Positions 27,016 to 35,800 of a DNA stretch of 38,882 nucleotides are shown here, piece after piece; position 1 is the stretch's first letter; each line of letters opens with the position of its first letter. The notes beneath the pieces were generated by a model, which worked only from the letters and a program-made list of their open reading frames with translations, had not been told where the DNA came from and did not search any database. This DNA comes from Pseudomonas sp. UBA5782. GTDB lineage: Bacteria > Pseudomonadota > Gammaproteobacteria > Pseudomonadales > Pseudomonadaceae. A program made the translations under genes and the position numbers. The stretch spans positions 289 to 39,170 of the forward strand of contig DIEE01000264.1 of the NCBI GenBank assembly GCA_002418465.1, read 5' to 3'.

Positions 27016-27032
27016 CCTCCGAGTCGCGGAGG
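27016..27032 (-). promoter_or_regulatory. Hairpin masking the cca ribosome-binding site
   Basis: In the mRNA, CCTCCG pairs perfectly with CGGAGG across the 5-base loop CGACT. CGGAGG is the Shine-Dalgarno sequence of cca, 5 bases before its ATG. The structure would hide the ribosome-binding site unless melted or displaced. Confidence 0.6.
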
Positions 27033-27116
27033 ATAGCGGTTGGCGGCCGGCGACACACCTGCGTCGCGGTGCGAAGACGGCGAGCGGGTACCCAGGTGCG
27101 CCCGTCGCGGAGTGGT

Positions 27117-28682
27117 TCAGATCGGCGGCAAGGCCAGGTCGAGGCGCGGATAGCCACTGTCGTTGTCGTGCTCGCCCTTCGCCGGGACGTGATGGGTGTG
27201 CATGACCTTGTCGCCCTGCACCGTTTCCAGGTGCACGTCGAAGCCCCACAACCGGTGCAGGTGCTTGAGCACCTCGTCGGTGGATTCGCCCAGCGGTTTG
27301 CGGTCGTGCTGGGTGTGGCGCAGGGTCAGCGAGCGATCACCGCGGCGGTCGACGTTCCAGATCTGCACGTTGGGTTCGCGGTTGCCCAGGTTGTACTGCG
27401 CGGCGAGCAGCTCGCGGATGGTCCGGTAGCCGCTTTCGTCGTGGATCGCCGGGACCAGCAGTTCGTCCTTCTGGTCGTCGTCGAGAATGCCGAACAGCTT
27501 GAGGTCGCGGATCACCTTGGGCGAGAGGAACTGCAGGATGAAGCTCTCGTCCTTGAAGCTGCTCATGGCGAATTTCACCGTGGTCAGCCAGTCGCTGCCG
27601 GCGATGTCGGGGAACCAGCGGCGGTCCTCGTCGGTGGGGTTCTCACACATACGGCGGATGTCGCTGTACATGGCGAAACCCAGAGTGTAGGGGTTGATGC
27701 CGCTGTAATAGGGGCTGTCGAAGCCGGGCTGGAAGACCACGCTGGTGTGCGACTGGAGGAACTCCATCATGAATCCGTCGCCGACCAGCCCTTCGTCGTA
27801 AAGGTCGTTCATCAGCGTGTAGTGCCAGAAGGTCGCCCAGCCTTCGTTCATCACCTGGGTCTGCCGCTGCGGATAGAAGTACTGCGCGATCTTCCGCACG
27901 ATGCGTACCACCTCGCGCTGCCAGGGTTCCAGCAGCGGTGCGTGCTTCTCGATGAAATAGAGGATGTTCTCCTGCGGCTCGGAGGGGAAACGCTTGCTGT
28001 CCTGGGCGTCGTCCTTGCCGGCGCCTTTGGGGATGGTCCGCCAGAGGTCGTTGATCTGCTTCTGCAGATGCTCCTCGCGATCCTTCTGCCGGCGCCGTTC
28101 CTCCTCGGCGGAGATCGGGTAGGGCCGCTTGTAACGGTCGACGCCGTAGTTCATCAGCGCGTGGCAGGAGTCCAGCAGGTCTTCCACCGCGTCGATGCCG
28201 TGGCGTTCCTCGCACTGCATGATGTACTGCTTGGCGAACACCAGGTAGTCGATGATCGAGCTGGCATCGGTCCAGGTGCGGAACAGGTAGTTGCCCTTGA
28301 AGAAGCTGTTGTGGCCGTAGCAGGCATGGGCGATCACCAGCGCCTGCATGCAGATGGTGTTTTCTTCCATCAGGTAGGCGATGCACGGATCGGAGTTGAT
28401 CACGATCTCGTAGGCCAGGCCCATCTGCCCGCGGCTGTAGGATTTCTCGGTGCTGAGGAAGTGCTTGCCGTAGGACCAGTGGTGATAGCCCAGCGGCATG
28501 CCGACGGAGGCGTAGGCATCCATCATCTGCTCGGCGGTGATCACCTCGATCTGGTTCGGGTAGGTGTCCAGCGCATAGCGCTCGGCGATGCGGCCGATCT
28601 CGCGGTCGTAGGTCTGGATCAGCTCGAAGGTCCATTCCGAACCGGTGGAAAGGGGTTGCACTCTGCGTTCGCGTACGCTCAT
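27117..28682 (-). CDS. ycgB: SpoVR-family protein YcgB
   Basis: Cytoplasmic protein of the SpoVR/YcgB family; the biochemical function is unknown, but it is repeatedly found in an operon with PrkA and YeaH and is linked to stationary-phase stress and spore-cortex formation in other bacteria. Conserved stretches include LGYHHWSYGKHF, QALVIAHACYGHNSFFKGN and NEGWATFWHY, rich in His and aromatic residues and free of membrane segments. Length 521. The ATG at 28682 (MSVRERR) overlaps the yeaH stop (ATGA); the open frame upstream is a shadow of yeaH. It is the last gene of the three-gene operon, 106 bp before cca. Confidence 0.93.
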   Translation of the reverse strand: MSVRERRVQPLSTGSEWTFELIQTYDREIGRIAERYALDTYPNQIEVITAEQMMDAYASVGMPLGYHHWSYGKHFLSTEKSYSRGQMGLAYEIVINSDPCIAYLMEENTICMQALVIAHACYGHNSFFKGNYLFRTWTDASSIIDYLVFAKQYIMQCEERHGIDAVEDLLDSCHALMNYGVDRYKRPYPISAEEERRRQKDREEHLQKQINDLWRTIPKGAGKDDAQDSKRFPSEPQENILYFIEKHAPLLEPWQREVVRIVRKIAQYFYPQRQTQVMNEGWATFWHYTLMNDLYDEGLVGDGFMMEFLQSHTSVVFQPGFDSPYYSGINPYTLGFAMYSDIRRMCENPTDEDRRWFPDIAGSDWLTTVKFAMSSFKDESFILQFLSPKVIRDLKLFGILDDDQKDELLVPAIHDESGYRTIRELLAAQYNLGNREPNVQIWNVDRRGDRSLTLRHTQHDRKPLGESTDEVLKHLHRLWGFDVHLETVQGDKVMHTHHVPAKGEHDNDSGYPRLDLALPPI

Positions 28683-29950
28683 CAGGCGAGCCTCCGTTGG
28701 AACAACTCGCGGAATACCGGGTAGATGTCGCCGGCCGAGACCAGTTGTTGCTGGGCGAAGCTGTCGTCGAAGGCCTCGCGCACCGCTTCGTACTCGTACC
28801 ACAGCGCCTGGTGTTCGCGCGGGGTGATTTCGACATAGGTGAAGTACTGGACGAAGGGCATGATCTGCTTGATCAGGATGTCGCGGCAGATCGGCGAATC
28901 GTCGTTCCAGTTGTCGCCATCCGAGGCCTGGGCGCCGTAGATGTTCCATTCGTTGACCGGGTAGCGCTCCGCCATGATTTCCTGCATCAGCTTCAGCGCG
29001 CTGGAAACGATGGTGCCGCCGGTTTCCCGCGAGTAGAAGAATTCCTCCTCGTCCACCTCGCGCGCGCTGGTGTGGTGGCGGATGAACACCACTTCGATCT
29101 TGTCGTAGCTGCGCTTGAGGAACAGGTAGAGCAGGATGAAGAAGCGCTTGGCGACGTCCTTGGTCGCCTGCGTCATCGAGCCGGAGACGTCCATCAGGCA
29201 GAACATCACCGCCTTCGAGCTGGGATTTGGCTGCTTGGTCAGCAGGTTGTACTTGAGGTCGAACGTATCGAGGAAGGGCACCCGGGAGATGCGCCCGCGC
29301 AGCCTGTCGATCAGCGCTTCGGTTTCCTGGATGTCGCTGAAGTTGTCCGGCTCCTCGAGCCTGAGCCGCTCCAGTTCGATCTCCGCCGCGCGCAGCTTGG
29401 CGCGGCTGCTGCCGGACAGCGCGATGCGCCGGGCGTGGGCCGAGCGCAGCGTGCGGATGATGTTGATGCGCGAGGGGTTGCCCTCGCTGCTGATGCCGGC
29501 GCGGACGGTCTTGAAGGTGTCGCTGCCTTCCAGGTGGCGTTTCACCAGGTTGGGCAGCTCCAGGTCCTCGAACATGAATTCGAGAAATTCTTCCTGGGTG
29601 ATCTGGAAGACGAACTCGTCCATGCCTTCGCCGGAGTTGCTCGCCTTGCCCTGGCCACCGCCACCGCCGCCACCCTGAGGGCGCGGGATGTGTTCGCCGG
29701 CGGTGAATTCCTTGTTGCCCGGGTGGACGATCGACTGCTTGCCGCCGCGCCCGTGGTGCAGCACCGGTTCGTCGATATCGCGGCCAGGAATGCTGATGTG
29801 CTCGCCGTGCTCCATGTCGGTGATGGAGCGGCGACCGACGGCCTCTTCGACCGCCTTCTTGATGTGATCACGGTAGCGCCGGAGGAATCGCTGGCGGTTT
29901 ACCGTGCTCTTGTTCTTACCGTTCAGGCGTCGGTCGATCACGTAACTCAT
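28682..29950 (-). CDS. yeaH: DUF444 / von Willebrand-factor-A-like protein YeaH
   Basis: Partner of the PrkA kinase in the stress operon; molecular role unknown. It begins MSYVIDRRLNGKNKS, followed by a basic N-terminal part, a poly-Gly stretch (93-99), a charged coiled region (about 185-220) and a C-terminal vWA-like domain with the MIDAS motif DVSGSM (254-259) suited to binding a metal ion and a partner protein. Length 422. The ATG at 29950 is preceded by GAGGGGCC. The stop overlaps the ycgB start, so the two are probably coupled. It follows prkA by 86 bp. Confidence 0.93.
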   Translation of the reverse strand: MSYVIDRRLNGKNKSTVNRQRFLRRYRDHIKKAVEEAVGRRSITDMEHGEHISIPGRDIDEPVLHHGRGGKQSIVHPGNKEFTAGEHIPRPQGGGGGGGQGKASNSGEGMDEFVFQITQEEFLEFMFEDLELPNLVKRHLEGSDTFKTVRAGISSEGNPSRINIIRTLRSAHARRIALSGSSRAKLRAAEIELERLRLEEPDNFSDIQETEALIDRLRGRISRVPFLDTFDLKYNLLTKQPNPSSKAVMFCLMDVSGSMTQATKDVAKRFFILLYLFLKRSYDKIEVVFIRHHTSAREVDEEEFFYSRETGGTIVSSALKLMQEIMAERYPVNEWNIYGAQASDGDNWNDDSPICRDILIKQIMPFVQYFTYVEITPREHQALWYEYEAVREAFDDSFAQQQLVSAGDIYPVFRELFQRRLA

Positions 29951-30036
29951 AGGCCCCTCCGAGGAGCAAGCTCCGGCTACACGCCAGCGGACATTGCCCG
30001 ATGGCGCGCAGCCAGGCGCTTATGGCTTGAGGCGGG

Positions 30037-31959
30037 TTACTGCGATTTGCGCACCCGCAGATACCACTCGGAGAGCAGGCGCACCTGCTTCTCGGTATAG
30101 CCGCGTTCGACCATGCGTTTGACGAAGTCGCTGTGCTTCTGCTGATCCTCCTTGCTCGCCTTGGCGTTGAAGCTGATGACTGGCAGCAGGTCCTCGGTGT
30201 TGGAGAACATCTTCTTCTCGATCACCACCCGCAGTTTCTCGTAGCTCAGCCAGGTCGGGTTCTTGCCGTTGTTGTTGGCGCGGGCGCGCAGCACGAAGTT
30301 GACGATCTCGTTGCGGAAATCCTTCGGATTGCTGATGCCAGCCGGCTTCTCGATCTTCTCCAGTTCCTCGTTGAGGGCGACGCGGTTGAGGATTTCGCCG
30401 GTTTCCGGATCGCGGTATTCCTGGTCCTGAATCCAGAAGTCCGCGTACAGCACGTAGCGGTCGAAGATGTTCTGCCCGTACTCGCTGTAGGACTCCAGGT
30501 AGGCGGTCTGGATTTCCTTGCCGATGAACTCGATGTAGCGCGGCGCCATGTACTCCTTGAGGTAGCGCAGGTAGCGCTCGCGCACCTCGGCGGGGAACTG
30601 CTCCTGCTCGATCTGCTGCTCGAGGACATAGAGCAGGTGCACCGGGTTGGCCGCCACCTCGTTGGGGTCGAAGTTGAAGACCTTGGAGAGAATCTTGAAG
30701 GCGAAGCGGGTGGAGAGGCCGGTCATGCCTTCGTCGACGCCCGCGCTGTCGCGGTACTCCTGGATCGACTTGGCCTTGGGGTCGGTGTCCTTGAGGTTCT
30801 CGCCGTCGTACACCCGCATCTTCGAATAGATGTTGGAGTTTTCCGGCTCCTTCAGGCGCGACAGGGTGGAAAACTGCGCCAGCATCTTCAACGTGTCCGG
30901 CGCGCAATGGGCTTTGGACAGCGAGCTGTTGAAAAGCAGCTTGTCGTAGATCTTGATTTCATCGGACACGCGCAGGCAGTACGGCACCTTGACGATGTAG
31001 ATGCGGTCGATGAACGCCTCGTTGTTCTTGTTGTTGCGGAAGGTGTGCCACTCGGATTCGTTTGAGTGCGCCAGCAGGATGCCGTTGAACGGGATCGCGC
31101 CCAGGCCTTCGGTGCTGTTGTAGTTGCCTTCCTGGGTGGCGGTCAGCAGCGGATGGAGCACCTTGATCGGCGCCTTGAACATCTCGACGAACTCCATCAG
31201 GCCCTGGTTGGCCCGGCACAGCGCGCCCGAGTAGCTGTAGGCATCGGCGTCGTTCTGCGGGAACTCCTCGAGCTTGCGGATATCCACCTTGCCCACCAGC
31301 GCGGAGATGTCCTGGTTGTTCTCATCGCCCGGCTCGGTCTTGGCCACGGCGATCTGGTTGAGCACCGAGGGGTAGAGCTTGACCACGCGGAACTGGCTGA
31401 TGTCGCCGCCGAACTCCTGCAGGCGCTTGGTCGCCCAGGGCGACATGATGGTCGAGAGGTAGCGGCGCTGGATGCCGTAGTCCTCTTCGAGGATGTCGCC
31501 GTCCTCGGTGGCGTTGAACAGGCCGAGGGGCGATTCGAACACCGGTGAGCCCTTGATCGCGTAGAAGGGCACCTTCTCGATCAGTTGCTTGAGTTTTTCC
31601 GCGAGGGAGGATTTACCGCCGCCGACCGGGCCGAGGAGGTAGAGGATCTGTTTCTTCTCTTCCAGACCCTGGGCGGCGTGGCGGAAGTAGGAAACGATCT
31701 GCTCGATGCAGTCTTCCATGCCGTGGAAGTCGGCGAAGGCCGGGTAACGACGGATGACCTTGTTGGAGAAGATCCGCGACATCCGCGAATCCACCGAAGT
31801 ATCCAGGACTTCCGGTTCGCCGATGGCCATGAGCATCCGTTCCGGGGCACTGGCGTAGGCACTTTTGTCCTGCTTGCACAGGTCGAGGTATTCCTGGAGG
31901 GACAGCTCCTCCTGGCGCGTGGATTCGAAGCGTTGCTGGAAGTGGCTGAATATACTCAT
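30037..31959 (-). CDS. prkA: PrkA-family serine protein kinase YeaG
   Basis: AAA+ ATPase with a C-terminal kinase-like domain; the E. coli homologue YeaG acts in adaptation to nitrogen starvation and stationary phase. Walker A is GPVGGGKSS (110-118), preceded by RRYPAFADFHGMEDCIEQIV typical of the PrkA AAA domain. The C-terminal PrkA domain (about 400-640) carries YIEFIGKEIQTAYLESYSEY. Length 640 matches the family. The ATG at 31959 (MSIFSHFQQRFE) has GAGGTG upstream; the frame extends 32 codons further without support. First gene of prkA-yeaH-ycgB. A sigma-S-like -10 lies about 165 bp upstream. Confidence 0.95.
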   Translation of the reverse strand: MSIFSHFQQRFESTRQEELSLQEYLDLCKQDKSAYASAPERMLMAIGEPEVLDTSVDSRMSRIFSNKVIRRYPAFADFHGMEDCIEQIVSYFRHAAQGLEEKKQILYLLGPVGGGKSSLAEKLKQLIEKVPFYAIKGSPVFESPLGLFNATEDGDILEEDYGIQRRYLSTIMSPWATKRLQEFGGDISQFRVVKLYPSVLNQIAVAKTEPGDENNQDISALVGKVDIRKLEEFPQNDADAYSYSGALCRANQGLMEFVEMFKAPIKVLHPLLTATQEGNYNSTEGLGAIPFNGILLAHSNESEWHTFRNNKNNEAFIDRIYIVKVPYCLRVSDEIKIYDKLLFNSSLSKAHCAPDTLKMLAQFSTLSRLKEPENSNIYSKMRVYDGENLKDTDPKAKSIQEYRDSAGVDEGMTGLSTRFAFKILSKVFNFDPNEVAANPVHLLYVLEQQIEQEQFPAEVRERYLRYLKEYMAPRYIEFIGKEIQTAYLESYSEYGQNIFDRYVLYADFWIQDQEYRDPETGEILNRVALNEELEKIEKPAGISNPKDFRNEIVNFVLRARANNNGKNPTWLSYEKLRVVIEKKMFSNTEDLLPVISFNAKASKEDQQKHSDFVKRMVERGYTEKQVRLLSEWYLRVRKSQ

Positions 31960-32079
31960 TACATCACCTCGCTCGATGCTCGGAGCCGATGCGAGCTCGC
32001 TCTTGCGGGCGCTGGCAATCAGTCGACAAGTCGGCCGATCAATCCCCCAGTACACCTAAAAGGTCGCTCCCGCCCCGGT

Positions 32080-32095
32080 AGCCGGTGGGCCGGCT
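32080..32095. promoter_or_regulatory. Hairpin in the prkA leader
   Basis: Perfect 6-bp stem AGCCGG / CCGGCT with a 4-base loop in the predicted untranslated leader of prkA. On the plus strand it is followed by TTTT, but no plus-strand gene lies nearby; on the minus strand it would be a leader structure. Confidence 0.4.
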
Positions 32096-32122
32096 TTTCC
32101 CCTGTTTGGATGGCCTGCAGTG

Positions 32123-32130
32123 AAGGATAG
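32123..32130 (-). promoter_or_regulatory. Candidate sigma-S -10 element of prkA
   Basis: Minus strand CTATCCTT, one mismatch from the RpoS -10 pattern CTATACTT, about 165 bp before the prkA ATG. TTGATC lies 15 bp upstream of TATCCT. The E. coli homologue operon is RpoS-dependent, which makes this plausible but not proven. Confidence 0.35.
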
Positions 32131-32238
32131 TTCGATATCGCGATGATCAAGAAACGCTGAAGCTTGTCCGCATATTGCGCTCCTTCCCCACACAGCGGAA
32201 GAGCCGGTGGGACAAGGCACGCTTTCATTGCAAAAAAA

Positions 32239-32568
32239 TTAATCGGCTTGCGTCTGGGAGGTCTGCTCGGGATAGGTGGCGCGCCAGAGCTCGAATCCGC
32301 CGTCCAGGCTGTACACCTCGGCGAAGCCCTGATTGACCAGATAGGCTGCCGCGCCCTGGCTGGAGTTGCCGTGGTAGCAGGTGACGATCAGTGGCTGGTC
32401 GAGGTCGGCCTGGGCGATGAAATCGGCCAGGGAGTAGTTGTCCAGGTGCTGCGAACCGCTGATGTGGCCGAGCGCGAAGCTTTGTGGATCGCGCACGTCG
32501 ACCACCGCTGCGCCCTGTTCGCGCAGGGCCTGCGCCTGTTGCGGGGGAATGCGTTTGAACTCGCTCAT
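32239..32568 (-). CDS. glpE: Thiosulfate sulfurtransferase GlpE (single-domain rhodanese)
   Basis: Moves sulfane sulfur from thiosulfate to acceptors such as cyanide or thioredoxin. The single rhodanese domain has CH2-A type VVDVRDPQSFALGHI and the active-site loop CYHGNSSQG with catalytic Cys64, equivalent to Cys65 in E. coli GlpE. Length 109 is normal. The ATG at 32568 overlaps the apaH stop (ATGA), so it belongs to the ksgA-apaG-apaH transcript rather than to a glycerol operon, as in other pseudomonads. Upstream in-frame codons fall inside apaH and are rejected. Confidence 0.94.
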   Translation of the reverse strand: MSEFKRIPPQQAQALREQGAAVVDVRDPQSFALGHISGSQHLDNYSLADFIAQADLDQPLIVTCYHGNSSQGAAAYLVNQGFAEVYSLDGGFELWRATYPEQTSQTQAD

Positions 32569-33398
32569 GTGGGCCTCGCTGGCGATGACTGACAGTCGCA
32601 ATGATGGCGCTGGCCGCTGTCCAGGTCGAGTAGCGTCAGACTGCCACCCCACACGCAGCCGGTGTCCAGGGCGAACACCCCGGGCTCGTCGCAGCGGCCT
32701 TCGAGCGCCGCCCAATGACCGAAGATCAGCTTCTGGCCGCGGGTCTTGCGCTCGGCGAAGCTGAACCAGGGGGCGAAGCCGGCCGGCGGATTGTCCGCGC
32801 CTTCCTTGCTGTGCAGGTCCAGGGTGCCGTCCGCGGTACAGAAGCGCATGCGGGTGAAGTAGTTGGTGATGGTGCGCAGGCGCGCGACGCCTTCGAGTTC
32901 GCTGCTCCATTTCGCCGGCTCGTTGCCGTACATGCCGTCGAGAAACAGCGGCAGGCGCAGGTCGTCATACAGTACTTCCTCGACTTCCGCCGCGCGCTTG
33001 AGTGCCTTCTTCAGTGTCCACTGCGGCGGGATGCCGGCATGGACCATGGCGAAATCGCGCTGCGCATCGTGGTGCACGAGCTTCTGCCGGCGCAGCCAGT
33101 CGAGCAGCTCCTGGCAATCGGGGGCGTCGAGGATCTCGCGCAGGGTGTCCTGCTTCTTCAGCCGCTCGACGTTGTGCGCGACCGCCAGCAGGTGCAGGTC
33201 GTGATTGCCCAGCACGACCACCAGTGCGTCGCGCATGGCGTACAGGTAGCGCAACGTTTCCAGCGATTGCGGGCCGCGGTTGACCAAGTCGCCGGCCAGC
33301 CACAGCTTGTCCTTGAGCGGGTCGAAGGCGACCCGTTCGAGCAGGCATTTCAGCGGATCGAGGCAGCCTTGCAGGTCGCCGACGGCGTACACCGCCAT
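32565..33398 (-). CDS. apaH: Symmetrical bis(5'-nucleosyl)-tetraphosphatase ApaH
   Basis: Hydrolyses Ap4A to two ADP and also removes Np4 caps from RNA. It is a calcineurin-like metallophosphatase with GDLQG (7-11), GDLVNRG (36-42) and GNHD (64-67) as metal ligands, and further His in MVHAGIPP and FGHWAAL. Length 277 is close to the family's roughly 280. The start overlaps the apaG stop and its own stop overlaps the glpE start, both by ATGA, forming a coupled apaG-apaH-glpE chain. Confidence 0.96.
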   Translation of the reverse strand: MAVYAVGDLQGCLDPLKCLLERVAFDPLKDKLWLAGDLVNRGPQSLETLRYLYAMRDALVVVLGNHDLHLLAVAHNVERLKKQDTLREILDAPDCQELLDWLRRQKLVHHDAQRDFAMVHAGIPPQWTLKKALKRAAEVEEVLYDDLRLPLFLDGMYGNEPAKWSSELEGVARLRTITNYFTRMRFCTADGTLDLHSKEGADNPPAGFAPWFSFAERKTRGQKLIFGHWAALEGRCDEPGVFALDTGCVWGGSLTLLDLDSGQRHHCDCQSSPARPT

Positions 33399-33778
33399 CA
33401 GTGCAGGGCTCCGGGCACCGCCAGGCGGAAGGGCGCGATCGGGGCGTCGAAGCGGGTGCCGTCGTCGGCCAGCATCTGGTAGCTGCCGTGCATGCTGCCG
33501 ACGCGCGTGGTCATCATCGTACCGCTGCTGTAGGTGTGGCTCTGGCCGGGCTCCAGGCGCGGCTGCTGGCCGATCACCCCGGAGCCGCGCACTTCCTGCA
33601 CATTGCCGTTGCCGTCGGTGATCACCCAGTGCCGCGAGATGAGCTTGGCCGGTTGTTCACCGGCGTTGCTCAGGGTGACGGTATAGGCGAAGGCAAAGCG
33701 CTCCTGCTCGGGCTGGGACTGCTCGGGAAGGAAGCGCGAAATCACCGTGACATCGATGTGGTAAAGCGGATCGGACAT
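33398..33778 (-). CDS. apaG: ApaG protein
   Basis: Small protein with a fibronectin-III-like beta fold; biochemical function unsettled, usually encoded with apaH and ksgA. The conserved glycine motif GSGVIGQQPRLEPG and the end FRLAVPGALH are seen. Length 126, identical to the P. aeruginosa protein as I recall. The ATG at 33778 begins MSDPLYHIDVTV. It follows ksgA by 39 bp, and its stop overlaps the apaH start. Confidence 0.95.
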   Translation of the reverse strand: MSDPLYHIDVTVISRFLPEQSQPEQERFAFAYTVTLSNAGEQPAKLISRHWVITDGNGNVQEVRGSGVIGQQPRLEPGQSHTYSSGTMMTTRVGSMHGSYQMLADDGTRFDAPIAPFRLAVPGALH

Positions 33779-33817
33779 GCGGAAGAACTCGAAGGTGTCT
33801 CTGGCGAGTCTAGGGCG

Positions 33818-34621
33818 TTAGTCGTTGCTTGTCTGCTCGCAGAGCTTGTCGGCGAGACGAACGAAGGCTGCCAGGTCGAGCTGCTCGGGACGCAGGCTGC
33901 CATCCACGCCGGCGGCCTCGATCGCCTGGGCATCGAGCAGGCCCTTGAGGGTGTTGCGCAGGGTCTTGCGGCGCTGGTTGAAGGCGTCGCGGACCACGCG
34001 CTCGAGCTGGCGATGATCCTTCGCCGGGAACGGCAGCACTTCGTGCGGCACCAGGCGGACGATGGCGGAATCGACCTTCGGTGGCGGATTGAAGGCGCCA
34101 GGGCCGACGTTGAACAGGTGCTCCACGCGGCAGTGGTACTGCACCATGATCGACAGCCGGCCCCAATCGCCGCCGCCAGGTCCGGCGGCGAGGCGTTCGA
34201 CCACTTCCTTCTGCAGCATGAAGTGCATGTCGCGGATCAGTCCGGCGTGATCGAGCAGATGGAAGATCAGCGGCGTGGAGATGTTGTAGGGCAGGTTGCC
34301 GACCACCCGCAGGCTGTGCGGCTGATCGCCGAGACTGGCGAAGTCGAACTTCAGCGCATCGCCCTGGTGCAGGTTGAAGTTCGGCAGGCTGCCGAAGCGC
34401 TCGCGCAGGATCGGGATCAGGTCGAGGTCCAGCTCGACCACGTCGAGTTGGGCGCCGCTGCCGAGCAGGCCTTCGGTAAGGGCGCCCTGGCCGGGGCCGA
34501 TTTCCACCAGACGTTCGCCTTCACGGGGATGGATGCCGCGCAGGATGCGGTGGATTACCCCGGCGTCGTGCAGAAAGTTCTGGCCGAAGCGTTTGCGGGC
34601 GCGGTGTTGGTACTCGGACAT
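33818..34621 (-). CDS. rsmA: 16S rRNA (A1518/A1519-N6) dimethyltransferase KsgA/RsmA
   Basis: Dimethylates two adenines in the 3' hairpin of 16S rRNA late in 30S assembly. The SAM-binding motif I VEIGPGQGALT (39-49), motif IV NLPYNI (109-114) and the start RARKRFGQNFLHD are all typical. Length 267. The ATG at 34621 starts at the family N-terminus. It follows pdxA after 121 bp and leads into apaG-apaH-glpE. Confidence 0.97.
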   Translation of the reverse strand: MSEYQHRARKRFGQNFLHDAGVIHRILRGIHPREGERLVEIGPGQGALTEGLLGSGAQLDVVELDLDLIPILRERFGSLPNFNLHQGDALKFDFASLGDQPHSLRVVGNLPYNISTPLIFHLLDHAGLIRDMHFMLQKEVVERLAAGPGGGDWGRLSIMVQYHCRVEHLFNVGPGAFNPPPKVDSAIVRLVPHEVLPFPAKDHRQLERVVRDAFNQRRKTLRNTLKGLLDAQAIEAAGVDGSLRPEQLDLAAFVRLADKLCEQTSND

Positions 34622-34742
34622 TGCGGAAGGACTCCAGGCTTCGCGCGGCGGGCGACAGGCCAGGGCGGAAGCGATACGACGAAGGCGCGCAGTTTAGCAG
34701 CATTGCGCGCGCGCCCTTCGCCGAGGTGTGACTGGCGTCGGC

Positions 34743-35744
34743 TCAGTCGCGAGAAGCGCGCGCCGCGGCCATCTGATAGGCGGTTTCTAGTGCGACCGTC
34801 AGGCTGCCGCTGTCGATTCGCCCGCTGCCGGCCAGGTCCAGCGCCGTGCCGTGGTCGACCGAGGTGCGGATGATCGGCAGACCCAGGGTGACGTTCACCG
34901 CCGCGCCGAAACCCTTGTACTTGAGCACCGGCAGGCCCTGGTCGTGGTACATGGCGAGCACCGCGTCGCAGTGCTCGAGGTGCTTGGGGGTGAACAGGGT
35001 GTCGGCCGGCAGCGGGCCGATCAGATCAATGCCTTCGGCACGCAGGCTTTCCAGCGTCGGCTCGATCACCTCGATTTCCTCACGGCCCAGGTGCCCGCCC
35101 TCGCCAGCGTGCGGGTTGAGGCCGCAGACCAGGATACGCGGGCGGGCGATGCCGAACTTGTCGCGCAGGTCGGCGTGCAGGATGCGGGTGACACGTGCCA
35201 GGCGCTCGCCGGTGATCGCCGCGGCGACGTCCTTCAGCGGCAGGTGGGTGGTCACCAGCGCCACCCGCAGGCCGCGCGTCGCCAGCATCATTACCACCTG
35301 CTCGGTGGCGGTGAGGTCGGCGAGGAACTCGGTGTGCCCGGAGAAGGCGATGCCGGCGTCGTTGATCACGCCCTTGTGTACCGGTGCGGTGATCATTCCG
35401 GCGAAGTCGCCGGTCAGGCAGCCCTGGCCGGCGCGGGTCAGGGTTTCCAACACGTATGCGGCATTCGCCGTATCGAGATGACCGGCGCTCACCGGCGCGT
35501 GCAAAGGCGTATCCCAGACGTAGAGACTGCCGGCTGGCGCCGCCGTTTGCGGCCAGTGACCGGGGCCGACGCCGATCAGCTCGACGCTCGACGCCATCCG
35601 CTTCGCGCGTTCGCCAAGCAGGGCCAGGCTGGCGATCGCCACTACCGGATGCGGCTGCGCTTGTGCGGCCAGCAGCAGGCAGAGGTCCGGGCCGATGCCG
35701 GCGGGTTCGCCGGGGGTGAGCGCGAAAACGGGCTGAGTGTTCAT
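34743..35744 (-). CDS. pdxA: 4-hydroxythreonine-4-phosphate dehydrogenase PdxA
   Basis: Pyridoxal-phosphate synthesis enzyme that oxidises 4-phosphohydroxy-L-threonine with NAD. The N-terminal GEPAGIGPDL, substrate-binding SGHTEF (His137-Thr138), and metal ligands His167 (THLPLKD), His212 (NPHAGEGG) and His267 (YHDQGLPVLKYKGFG) match the E. coli ligands shifted by one. Length 333. The ATG at 35744 is the first plausible start. A strong hairpin with a T-run (35801-35824) separates it from surA, so part of its transcription may be independent. Confidence 0.96.
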   Translation of the reverse strand: MNTQPVFALTPGEPAGIGPDLCLLLAAQAQPHPVVAIASLALLGERAKRMASSVELIGVGPGHWPQTAAPAGSLYVWDTPLHAPVSAGHLDTANAAYVLETLTRAGQGCLTGDFAGMITAPVHKGVINDAGIAFSGHTEFLADLTATEQVVMMLATRGLRVALVTTHLPLKDVAAAITGERLARVTRILHADLRDKFGIARPRILVCGLNPHAGEGGHLGREEIEVIEPTLESLRAEGIDLIGPLPADTLFTPKHLEHCDAVLAMYHDQGLPVLKYKGFGAAVNVTLGLPIIRTSVDHGTALDLAGSGRIDSGSLTVALETAYQMAAARASRD

Positions 35745-35800
35745 CGAAGGTCTCTCGGGTGACAGGGTTCTACTTTAACCGTGCGAACGGCGAAAACGAA

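Noticed and set aside
27009..30100. Long plus-strand frames opposite ycgB and yeaH
   Set aside because: Val/Asp/His-rich shadow translations of conserved minus-strand genes, no ribosome-binding site or promoter.
32180..32206. Possible terminator of glpE around GCTCCTTCC / GGAAGAGC
   Set aside because: The stem has a bulge and no T-run follows on the minus strand; I cannot support it.
32019..32228. A 69-codon minus-strand frame before prkA
   Set aside because: Overlaps the predicted promoter and leader hairpin, no ribosome-binding site and no similarity to a known small protein.
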